Source: Sulfurospirillum sp. UBA1314 (GTDB taxonomy: Bacteria; Campylobacterota; Campylobacteria; Campylobacterales; Sulfurospirillaceae). From it: 5,660 nucleotides of DNA. Both the position numbers and the translations under genes were made by a program. Location of the stretch: positions 1 through 5,660 of the forward strand of contig DBTO01000123.1 of the NCBI GenBank assembly GCA_002307095.1, in the 5' to 3' direction. Positions within the stretch are counted from its first letter, which is position 1. Each line of letters starts with the position of its first letter. Shown piece by piece: positions 1-5,660 of this stretch. The notes below the pieces were generated by a model that was given only the letters and a program-made list of their open reading frames with translations, ran no database searches and was not told where the DNA came from.

Positions 1-2
1 AG

Positions 3-893
3 TTTGAAGAGCTCAAAAAGCTTGACGGGGACGCTAAAAAAGAGTTTGCTCAAAATCTGAATATCAACAAAGAGAACTTTTTAGACCTGCTCAATCAAAA
101 AAAGAGTGCATTGGATGCTGTGATGATTGAAGCGCAAATGCGTAAAAGCAGTGTGGATGTAACGCTTTTCAATCAAGAAAGTGGTGCAGGTGCGCTTCAT
201 CCTGTGATGGATACGATGGATAAAATTATTGAATATTTTGTAAGTATGAACTTTTCCATCGAAGAAGGTCCTTTGGTTGAAGATGACTTCCATAACTTTG
301 AAGCGCTTAATCTTCCCAAATACCACCCAGCACGTGATATGCAAGATACCTTTTATTTCAAAGATTCAATGTTGCTTCGTACCCACACCTCGCCCGTTCA
401 AATCCGAACGATGCTCAAACAAAGTGCTCCGATTCGTATGATCTGCCCAGGCGCTGTGTTTAGACGTGATTTTGATATTACGCATACTCCGATGTTTCAC
501 CAAGTCGAAGGTTTGGTCGTTGATAAAACAGGAAAAGTCTCTTTTGCCAATCTCAAATTTATTCTTGAAGACTTTTTAAAATACATGTTTGGCGATGTCA
601 AAGTACGCTTCCGTCCGAGCTTTTTCCCGTTTACGGAGCCAAGTGCAGAAGCAGATATTAGCTGTATCTTCTGTAAAGGCGAAGGGTGTCGTGTCTGTTC
701 ACACACCGGTTGGCTCGAAGTCCTTGGTTGTGGTGTCGTTGATCCGAACGTTTTCAAAGCGGTTGGATACAAAGATGTGAGTGGTTATGCCTTTGGACTC
801 GGCGTTGAGCGCTTTGCAATGCTGTTACACCAAATTCCAGATTTGCGGTCTTTGTTTGAGGGTGATTTGAGATTATTGGAGCAATTTAGATGA
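3..893 (+). CDS. pheS: Phenylalanyl-tRNA synthetase alpha subunit (5' partial)
   Basis: PheS is the catalytic subunit of the cytoplasmic alpha2-beta2 enzyme that charges tRNA-Phe with phenylalanine. The frame is open from base 3, so 296 residues are visible; Campylobacter PheS is about 330, so roughly the first 34 are probably missing. The TTG at 111 lies inside the gene and is not its start. Visible residues 1-50 are charged and helical, as expected for the N-terminal coiled coil that contacts tRNA. The class II synthetase core follows: the motif 1 region HPVMDTMDKI (66-75), HTSPVQIR (128-135), motif 2 FRRDFDITHTPMFHQVEGL (153-171), FPFTEPS (208-214), GWLEVLGCG (about 236-244) and motif 3 FGLGVERFAML (264-274). 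Four cysteines in a CxxC-x4-CxxC arrangement (221, 224, 229, 232) lie before GWLEVLGCG. The stop overlaps the pheT start by four bases. Identity is not in doubt. Confidence 0.97.
   Translation, partial: FEELKKLDGDAKKEFAQNLNINKENFLDLLNQKKSALDAVMIEAQMRKSSVDVTLFNQESGAGALHPVMDTMDKIIEYFVSMNFSIEEGPLVEDDFHNFEALNLPKYHPARDMQDTFYFKDSMLLRTHTSPVQIRTMLKQSAPIRMICPGAVFRRDFDITHTPMFHQVEGLVVDKTGKVSFANLKFILEDFLKYMFGDVKVRFRPSFFPFTEPSAEADISCIFCKGEGCRVCSHTGWLEVLGCGVVDPNVFKAVGYKDVSGYAFGLGVERFAMLLHQIPDLRSLFEGDLRLLEQFR
878..881 (+). promoter_or_regulatory. Ribosome binding site of pheT
   Basis: GGAG inside the last codons of pheS, eight bases before the ATG at 890. It supports this start and suggests that pheT can recruit ribosomes itself as well as by re-initiation after the overlapping pheS stop. 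Confidence 0.75.
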
Positions 894-3229
894 TAGTAAC
901 AAAACAGTGGTTAAATGAATGGATCGATATCAGTGCAATTGATACGGATAAAATTTCTGTAGCACTGAACGCCATCGGTCTTGAAGTCGATGGGCTCACC
1001 AAAATCAAAATTCCTGAAAATGTCGTTGTCGGCCATGTCGTTTCGTGTGAAAAACACCCCAATGCGGATAAGCTCAATGTTTGCCAAGTTGATGTGGGTG
1101 AGAGTATCCAACAGATCGTGTGTGGGGCTAAAAATGTCTCTGCGGGTCAAATGGTCGCTGTGGCACTTATTGGCTCCATTCTTCCCGGTGATCTTAAGAT
1201 CAAAAAAGCAAAACTTCGTGATGTCGAATCATGTGGCATGATCTGCTCTTCTTCGGAGCTTGGACTTCCAAAAATCAATGATGGCATTATGATCTTAGAT
1301 GAGAGTATTGGCAAGCTTGAACTTGGAAAACCTCTGTGTGAGTATCCTTTGATCAATGATGATGTGATCGAAATTGGACTGACGCCTAACCGAGGCGATT
1401 GCCAAAGTGTGTATGGTGTGGCTCGAGATCTCAGTGTCTATTTTGATTTAGAAGTCAAAACACTGGGGCAAAAAGAGGAAGAAGAGAACCAACCCGGTGT
1501 GGGTCGCGTGTTGCATCTGCATGGTAGCGAGGCACTTTCGGGTTCTTACATGTACAAAGTGTTTGATAACAAAGAGATTGGTGTGCCGCTTATTATTCAA
1601 CTTCGTTTAGGGTTTGCAGCGATTGAAAATGAGTGTTTATTGGGTAAATTGGTTGATTATTCTACGTATGTCACGGGCGTATTGCTTCGTGTCTACAACC
1701 AAACGTGCTTTGGTGCCAAAGAGGAAAAAGCAAAGATTGCCATCGCTAAAGATGAAAATGGTTTGGATGCCATTTACGGTCTTGAAGGTCAAAAAGTGGC
1801 GATTACGGGTGTGGCACAAATGAGTGAATGCAGAGCAACAGCGCTGGATGATCGCATTATTGTCGAAGCAAACTATACACACCCTGAGATCATTGCCTCA
1901 CGCAGTGCCAACAAAAAATTAGGCGCGGACAAACACCTTTACCGCTCTTCCAGAGGCAGTGAACCGCAACTGGCATTTGGTCTAAACTATTTCTTTAAAA
2001 TGCTCAATAAGCGCTCTAAAATCATGACGTATGCGGATTCTCAACAAATCACGCAAGATTTTGAAGCAAAAATTATCAATATTCATCAAAGCGATTTGAC
2101 CGAAATGATTGGGGAAGAGATTCCTAAAAATCGTATTATTAAAATTTTGAAACAGCTTGGTTTTGGGGTCAATTTTGCCTTTGAACAAGATGTGATTAAT
2201 GTGAAGATCCCACAATTTAGATCGGATGTCCTCAATACACAAGATATCTGCGAAGAGATTGTGCGTATTGTCGGCATTGATAATATTCATTCTAAACCGT
2301 ATGTTTTTGCTGAGAAACTCAAAATTAATCAACCGTATATTAACTTCAAAAAAAGACAAATGTATCGCCATCGTGCTGTGGCTACAGGCTTTTTTGAGAC
2401 CTTGCATTTTGTGTTTGATGATCGGGAAAAGGCTGAGAAATTCCATTTGCCACTTTTAAATGAAGCACTTGATGTTGCCAATCCGATTACGAGCGAGCTT
2501 AACACACTGCGCAGTTCGTTGTTACCGAATATCTTAAATGCGGTTTCAAACAACCTCAAATTTGGTAAAAAACGTGTGGCACTCTTTGAAGTCGGCAGTG
2601 TGTTTGATACGCAGAGAAATGAGAGTAAAAAAATAGCGTTTGTCTTTAGCGGCGAAAATGGTATGGCTGAGATTGCTAACCATGGAAAGCCAAGTGAGAT
2701 TGACTTTTTTGCATTTGCGGGTAAAATTCAGAGTGTTTTAGGCAACTTTACCCTGCTCCCATTAAGCGATGTCAATGGTCTGTGCAGTCCGTATGAAGCC
2801 GCGCGTGTGCTCATTGATGGCATGGACGCTGGGTACATGGCACGTGTGAATGTCCAAGTTGAAAAAGAGCTTGATTTAGCGCGTACGTACATTTGTGAGC
2901 TTGATTTTGAAGCTCTCGTATATCAACGTAAAATTGCCAAAGAGTACTCCAAACTTCCTTCTTCTTCGCGTGATCTTAGCTTACTTGTCGATGCGAAGAT
3001 GCACTATTTTGAGTTAGAGCAGTTTATCGCTTCCATTGCTCCCAAAGCGTTGGTAAAGTTTGCGGTCATTGATCGTTACGTGCATGAGAGCCTTGGCGAT
3101 AAGGTCAGTTTGACGCTCAAACTTCAATTCCAATCGATGGAAAAGACCTTTGAAGAAGAAGAGATCGCTTCGATGGTCGAAGACATCCTTGCCAAAATTC
3201 ACGAAAAATTTGGAATTTCGATCCGATGA
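890..3229 (+). CDS. pheT: Phenylalanyl-tRNA synthetase beta subunit
   Basis: PheT (779 residues, full bacterial length) partners PheS in phenylalanyl-tRNA synthetase; it binds tRNA and, in most bacteria, hydrolyses Tyr-tRNA-Phe. Domains in order: N-terminal B1 segment (MIVTKQWLNEWIDI); EMAP/OB-type tRNA-binding domain, about 42-150 (NVVVGHVVSCEKHPNADKL at 44-62); B3/B4 region, about 215-365; B5 domain, about 388-465, with the RSDV...DICEEIVRIVGID signature (444-464); catalytic-like B6/B7 domain, about 480-680 (SELNTLRSSLLPNIL at 535-549, ALFEVGSVF at 564-572); and C-terminal ferredoxin-fold anticodon-binding domain, about 686-779. The ATG at 890 is supported by GGAG eight bases upstream and by the family-typical N-terminus. 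It overlaps the pheS stop and the aroA start. The oddity is the B3/B4 region, where residues used for editing in E. coli are not recognisable, although fold length and neighbouring domains are intact. Confidence 0.97.
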   Translation: MIVTKQWLNEWIDISAIDTDKISVALNAIGLEVDGLTKIKIPENVVVGHVVSCEKHPNADKLNVCQVDVGESIQQIVCGAKNVSAGQMVAVALIGSILPGDLKIKKAKLRDVESCGMICSSSELGLPKINDGIMILDESIGKLELGKPLCEYPLINDDVIEIGLTPNRGDCQSVYGVARDLSVYFDLEVKTLGQKEEEENQPGVGRVLHLHGSEALSGSYMYKVFDNKEIGVPLIIQLRLGFAAIENECLLGKLVDYSTYVTGVLLRVYNQTCFGAKEEKAKIAIAKDENGLDAIYGLEGQKVAITGVAQMSECRATALDDRIIVEANYTHPEIIASRSANKKLGADKHLYRSSRGSEPQLAFGLNYFFKMLNKRSKIMTYADSQQITQDFEAKIINIHQSDLTEMIGEEIPKNRIIKILKQLGFGVNFAFEQDVINVKIPQFRSDVLNTQDICEEIVRIVGIDNIHSKPYVFAEKLKINQPYINFKKRQMYRHRAVATGFFETLHFVFDDREKAEKFHLPLLNEALDVANPITSELNTLRSSLLPNILNAVSNNLKFGKKRVALFEVGSVFDTQRNESKKIAFVFSGENGMAEIANHGKPSEIDFFAFAGKIQSVLGNFTLLPLSDVNGLCSPYEAARVLIDGMDAGYMARVNVQVEKELDLARTYICELDFEALVYQRKIAKEYSKLPSSSRDLSLLVDAKMHYFELEQFIASIAPKALVKFAVIDRYVHESLGDKVSLTLKLQFQSMEKTFEEEEIASMVEDILAKIHEKFGISIR

Positions 3230-4509
3230 AAACCTTACATGTAAACCCAAAAGGAGACTTTTCGTTTACAACCGACCAGATCGCCAGCGATAAGTCTATT
3301 TCGCATCGCTGTGCGATTTTTTCACTCCTCAGTGATCAACCTTCCATCATTCAAAATTATCTGCCTGCGGAAGATACGCTCTGTACGCTCAGCATCGTTC
3401 AATCCTTGGGCGCACAGGTTGAAAAAGCCACTGATGGCACACTCACGATTACACCGCCTCAAAGCATTGTTGAGCCTCCGCTCATTTTAGACTGCGGCAA
3501 TTCGGGTACGGCGATACGCCTTTTGATGGGCTTTCTTTCTACATGTAAAGGTTTTTTTGTGCTCTATGGAGACAAATATTTATGCTCCAGACCGATGCGT
3601 CGTGTCGCAGACCCTCTGCGTGAGATTGGCGCGAAGATTGATGGCAGAAACAGTGGTAATTATGCCCCACTAAGCATTCGTGGTGAAACCCTTAAAGCCT
3701 TTACTTATGAGAGTAAAATCGCTTCTGCCCAAGTCAAAAGTGCCCTGATTTTAGCCGCCCTTCAAGCAGATGGTATCTCCACCTTTAGTGAACCCGAACT
3801 GAGTCGAGATCACAGTGAACGCATGCTTCGAGGCATGGGTGCGAATGTGGTGTCTGAAGGTTTACATGTAAGCATTCATCCCCAAACTTCACCGCTCAAA
3901 CCGTTACGCATGAAAGTCCCCAATGACCCTTCCAGTGGTTTCTTCTTTGCCGTTGCCGCCGCGATTAATACGGGAAGTTCCGTCACACTGCACAATATGC
4001 TTTTAAACCCTACCCGCATTGAAGCGTATAACGTATTAAAACGTATGGGCGCTGAGGTTGTGTTCATCGAAAAAGAGAGTGTGTACGAGAGTGTAGGTGA
4101 TATAATCATTACGGGCAAGAAATTGCATGGCGTGGAAGTGAGTGAAAACATCTCATGGTTGATCGATGAACTGCCAGCACTCTCCATTGCTTTTGCCTGC
4201 GCACAGGGTAAAAGTCTGGTTAAAAATGCACAGGAACTGCGTGTCAAAGAGAGTGATCGCATCTCTAGCGTGGTGAAAAATCTTCGCTTGTGCGGCATCG
4301 ATGTCGAAGAGTTTGAAGATGGCTATGAGGTCAGTGGCGGAGTGCTTCAAAGTGCCACGATTAACAGCTTTGGAGATCACCGTATTGCGATGAGTTTTGC
4401 GATTGCAGGAACGCGTGTGAGCATGAAAATTGAAGATATTGAGTGCATTAACACCTCTTTTCCCAATTTCATTGAGCTTCTGTCGCAGATAGGAATGGTG
4501 AAGCAATGA
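3226..4509 (+). CDS. aroA: 3-phosphoshikimate 1-carboxyvinyltransferase (EPSP synthase)
   Basis: AroA transfers the enolpyruvyl group of PEP to shikimate-3-phosphate, the sixth step of the cytoplasmic shikimate pathway towards chorismate. The 427-residue length is normal for this two-domain enzyme. Visible motifs: SDKSISHR (21-28, substrate-binding Lys23), GNSGTAIR (91-98, PEP loop), SRPMRRVADPLREIGA (121-136), SAQVK (167-171), RDHSE (194-198), NPTR (261-264), DELPALS (314-320, catalytic Asp314 region), ELRVKESDRI (337-346) and GDHRIAMS (383-390). SDKS, SAQxK, RxHxE and NxTR together are the pattern used to define class II EPSP synthases, unlike E. coli AroA. The glycine of the PEP loop (Gly94, within NSGT) is kept, so glyphosate tolerance cannot be inferred. 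The ATG overlaps the pheT stop. Only a weak GGA/GGAA lies about ten bases upstream, so expression probably depends on translational coupling to pheT. Subclass is by motif reading only. Confidence 0.97.
   Translation: MKTLHVNPKGDFSFTTDQIASDKSISHRCAIFSLLSDQPSIIQNYLPAEDTLCTLSIVQSLGAQVEKATDGTLTITPPQSIVEPPLILDCGNSGTAIRLLMGFLSTCKGFFVLYGDKYLCSRPMRRVADPLREIGAKIDGRNSGNYAPLSIRGETLKAFTYESKIASAQVKSALILAALQADGISTFSEPELSRDHSERMLRGMGANVVSEGLHVSIHPQTSPLKPLRMKVPNDPSSGFFFAVAAAINTGSSVTLHNMLLNPTRIEAYNVLKRMGAEVVFIEKESVYESVGDIIITGKKLHGVEVSENISWLIDELPALSIAFACAQGKSLVKNAQELRVKESDRISSVVKNLRLCGIDVEEFEDGYEVSGGVLQSATINSFGDHRIAMSFAIAGTRVSMKIEDIECINTSFPNFIELLSQIGMVKQ
4098..4106 (+). promoter_or_regulatory. Possible internal extended -10 element in aroA
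   Basis: TGATATAAT matches an extended -10 (TGnTATAAT) within the aroA coding sequence, about 400 bases before ispH. No convincing -35 lies at the right distance. It could provide extra transcription of ispH and rpsA, or be chance within an AT-rich codon run. Confidence 0.2.
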
Positions 4510-5339
4510 AAATCAAACTTGCCGAGAGTTACGGCTTCTGTTTTGGCGTCAAACGCGCGATCAAAATTGCGGAAAATACCAAAAATGCTTCGACGATTGG
4601 GCCGCTCATTCACAACAACGAAGAGATCAATCGTTTGCGTGAAAATTTCAACGTGAAAACCTTGCACCATATCTCAGAAGCTGAGGGTGTGGGGAAAGCG
4701 ATTATTCGTACCCACGGCATTCCAAAAAACGATCTTGAAACGCTTCTGAACAGTGATGTTCAAGTGATCAATGCGACGTGTCCTTATGTGACAAAACCCC
4801 AAGAAATTTGTGAAAAAATGAGTACGGAAGGGTATGAAATTGTCATTTTTGGCGATGCCGATCATCCCGAAGTTAAAGGCGTTGAGAGCTATGCGATTCA
4901 TGGAGCTCATGTCGTACAAAGTGTTGAAGAGCTTGAAAAGGTGAACTTCAAAGGCAATAAAATTGCTGTCGTTTCACAGACGACGCGAAAAATCAGCGAA
5001 TTTTTAGAGATTACGGGCTATTTGCAAATGCGCTACAAAGAAGTGCGCGTCTTTAACACGATCTGTAACGCAACGTTTGAGAACCAAGATGCGGCGCGCG
5101 AACTGGCTAAAGAATCAGATGTTGTGATTGTCATTGGAGGAAAAAACTCATCCAATACGAAGCAGTTGCACAGCATTTGTAAAGAGTATTGTGTGGATAG
5201 TTTTTTAGTCGAGAGTGAAAAAGATTTAGATCCGAGTTGGTTTGTAGGAAAAACGCTTTGTGGCGTGACTGCGGGCGCTTCGACGCCGGATTGGATTATC
5301 GAAAAAATAGTTGGAAAAATCAGCGAAATTAAAGTATAA
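4506..5339 (+). CDS. ispH: 4-hydroxy-3-methylbut-2-enyl diphosphate reductase
   Basis: IspH (LytB) is the iron-sulfur enzyme that reductively dehydroxylates HMBPP to IPP and DMAPP, the last step of the MEP isoprenoid pathway. At 277 residues it has the short form usual in Campylobacterota (E. coli has about 316). The three cluster ligands are present: Cys12 (YGFCFGVKRA), Cys92 (NATCPYV) and Cys187 (NTICNAT). Substrate-pocket residues are also visible: His36 (GPLIHN), His70 (RTHG), His120 and Glu122 (DHPEVKG), the QTT threonines (159-160), Ser215/Asn217 (NSSNT) and Ser259 (AGASTPDW). It should therefore be active. The ATG overlaps the aroA stop. Possible Shine-Dalgarno sites are AGGA (11 bases upstream) or GGTGA (4 bases upstream), neither ideally spaced, which again suggests coupled translation. 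The TAA stop lies inside a TATAAT that probably serves rpsA. Confidence 0.97.
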   Translation: MKIKLAESYGFCFGVKRAIKIAENTKNASTIGPLIHNNEEINRLRENFNVKTLHHISEAEGVGKAIIRTHGIPKNDLETLLNSDVQVINATCPYVTKPQEICEKMSTEGYEIVIFGDADHPEVKGVESYAIHGAHVVQSVEELEKVNFKGNKIAVVSQTTRKISEFLEITGYLQMRYKEVRVFNTICNATFENQDAARELAKESDVVIVIGGKNSSNTKQLHSICKEYCVDSFLVESEKDLDPSWFVGKTLCGVTAGASTPDWIIEKIVGKISEIKV

Positions 5340-5340
5340 T
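5311..5340 (+). promoter_or_regulatory. Predicted sigma-70 promoter for rpsA
   Basis: A consensus -10 hexamer TATAAT (5335-5340) overlaps the TAA stop of ispH. A -35-like TTGGAA (5311-5316) lies 18 bases before it, within ispH, and the spacer is A-rich, as is common in this phylum, where the -35 box is weak. Transcription would start near 5346-5348, giving a leader of about 57 bases. This would let S1 be made at a higher level than the enzymes upstream. Prediction from sequence only. Confidence 0.6.
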
Positions 5341-5348
5341 AGACAACT

Positions 5349-5366
5349 TTTACATGTTTACATGTA
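5349..5366 (+). repeat. Tandem TTTACATG repeat / small hairpin in rpsA leader
   Basis: TTTACATG occurs twice without a gap (5349-5356 and 5357-5364), followed by TA. The same bases form a perfect inverted repeat, TACATG-TTTA-CATGTA (5351-5366): a six-pair stem with a four-base loop. It lies immediately downstream of the predicted rpsA start point. It could be an operator for a dimeric regulator, a leader RNA structure, or a chance motif. The stem is short, lacks a GC-rich core and has no U-tract after it, so it does not look like an intrinsic terminator. Confidence 0.5.
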
Positions 5367-5392
5367 GCTAAATGTGTCAAAAATCAATCAAA

Positions 5393-5397
5393 AAGGG
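5393..5397 (+). promoter_or_regulatory. Ribosome binding site of rpsA
   Basis: AAGGG six bases before the ATG at 5404, in an A-rich, apparently unstructured stretch (from about 5378). This is the best-spaced Shine-Dalgarno site in the window and fixes the rpsA start. Confidence 0.8.
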
Positions 5398-5403
5398 TAT
5401 AAA

Positions 5404-5660
5404 ATGGTAAATGAGGCGAACAAAGCTGTTCATACTGACGCCGTAGACGAACATGAGGAGATGGATTTTGCGGCTATGTTGGAAGAGTCTTTCAAAGATT
5501 CTGAGAGAGATGCACTCATCAATGGTGTTGTTGTAGCGATCAAAGAAGATGTTATCTTAGTTGATGTGGGTAAGAAGTCTGAAGGACGTCTGAACGCATC
5601 TGAGGTTACAGACGAAAATGGCAACATAACATGCAAAGTGGGAGATGTCATCCCTGTAGT
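5404..5660 (+). CDS. rpsA: 30S ribosomal protein S1 (3' partial)
   Basis: S1 is the large RNA-binding protein of the small ribosomal subunit that helps load mRNAs during initiation. Only the first 85 codons and two bases of the next are in the window; the full protein has several tandem S1 (OB-fold) domains. Residues 1-20 form an acidic, probably flexible extension. Residues 21-31 (DFAAMLEESFK) match the short helix that in E. coli S1 docks on protein uS2. From about residue 37 the first S1 domain begins: INGVVVAI (39-46), VILVDVGKKSEGRL (50-63), then ASEV and DENGN. The ATG at 5404 is chosen because AAGGG sits six bases upstream; the in-frame ATGs at codons 20 and 25 lack such a site and would remove most or all of the N-terminal helix. 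Unlike the genes before it, rpsA is not overlapped and has its own promoter-like sequence. Confidence 0.95.
   Translation, partial: MVNEANKAVHTDAVDEHEEMDFAAMLEESFKDSERDALINGVVVAIKEDVILVDVGKKSEGRLNASEVTDENGNITCKVGDVIPV

Noticed and set aside
111..893. Start of pheS at the TTG at 111
   Set aside because: The frame is open upstream to the window edge and encodes the expected PheS N-terminal helix, so TTG is an internal leucine.
1982..2446. 154-residue open frame on the minus strand inside pheT
   Set aside because: It lies wholly antisense to the conserved B5 and following region of pheT, has no recognisable domain, and its composition is what reverse reading of that gene would give.
3552..3558. 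Seven-T tract in aroA (and a seven-A tract at 97-103 in pheS) as phase-variation sites
   Set aside because: The tracts are short, both frames are intact, and these are essential housekeeping genes; nothing suggests contingency switching.
3876..4298. 140-residue open frame on the minus strand inside aroA
   Set aside because: It is antisense to conserved AroA motifs and shows no family features.
5351..5366. Intrinsic terminator after ispH
   Set aside because: The stem has only six pairs, mostly A-U, and no T-run follows it; the sequence downstream is A-rich and leads into the rpsA ribosome binding site.
1..5660. A hidden novel system, mobile element or CRISPR array
   Set aside because: About 99% of the window is accounted for by five recognisable core genes on one strand; there are no repeat-spacer units, transposase motifs, terminal inverted repeats or integrase sites.

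Overview
The window looks like ordinary core chromosome from a member of the Campylobacterota (Epsilonproteobacteria), most plausibly a Sulfurospirillum-like organism. The phylum call rests on the gene order pheS-pheT-aroA-ispH-rpsA, which I recall from Campylobacter, and on the protein character, including a PheT whose central B3/B4 region is far from the E. coli form. The genus is a guess from protein style and moderate base composition; I ran no search.

Layout: all five genes lie on the + strand and fill almost the whole window. From base 3 to 893 is pheS, cut at its 5' end by the window edge. It is followed by complete pheT (890-3229), aroA (3226-4509) and ispH (4506-5339). Each of these three starts inside the stop codon of the gene before it, through a four-base ATGA overlap, so the four reading frames form one tightly coupled translational unit. 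A 64-base gap (5340-5403) then leads to rpsA, which runs off the 3' end. This gap is the only non-coding DNA. It holds a likely sigma-70 promoter overlapping the ispH stop, a tandem repeat that can also fold as a small hairpin, and a clear Shine-Dalgarno site.

Function: PheS and PheT form the heterotetrameric phenylalanyl-tRNA synthetase. AroA makes EPSP in the shikimate pathway, which leads to chorismate and so to phenylalanine, the substrate of the synthetase encoded just upstream. IspH is the last enzyme of the MEP isoprenoid pathway. RpsA is ribosomal protein S1. The set joins charging and synthesis of an aromatic amino acid, isoprenoid supply and translation initiation in one growth-linked cluster.

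I see no mobile element, CRISPR array, tRNA, rRNA or undescribed multigene system. The points most worth a second look are the apparently degenerate editing site of PheT, the repeat/hairpin in the rpsA leader, the unexpectedly frequent palindrome TACATGTA, and the ispH-rpsA adjacency.
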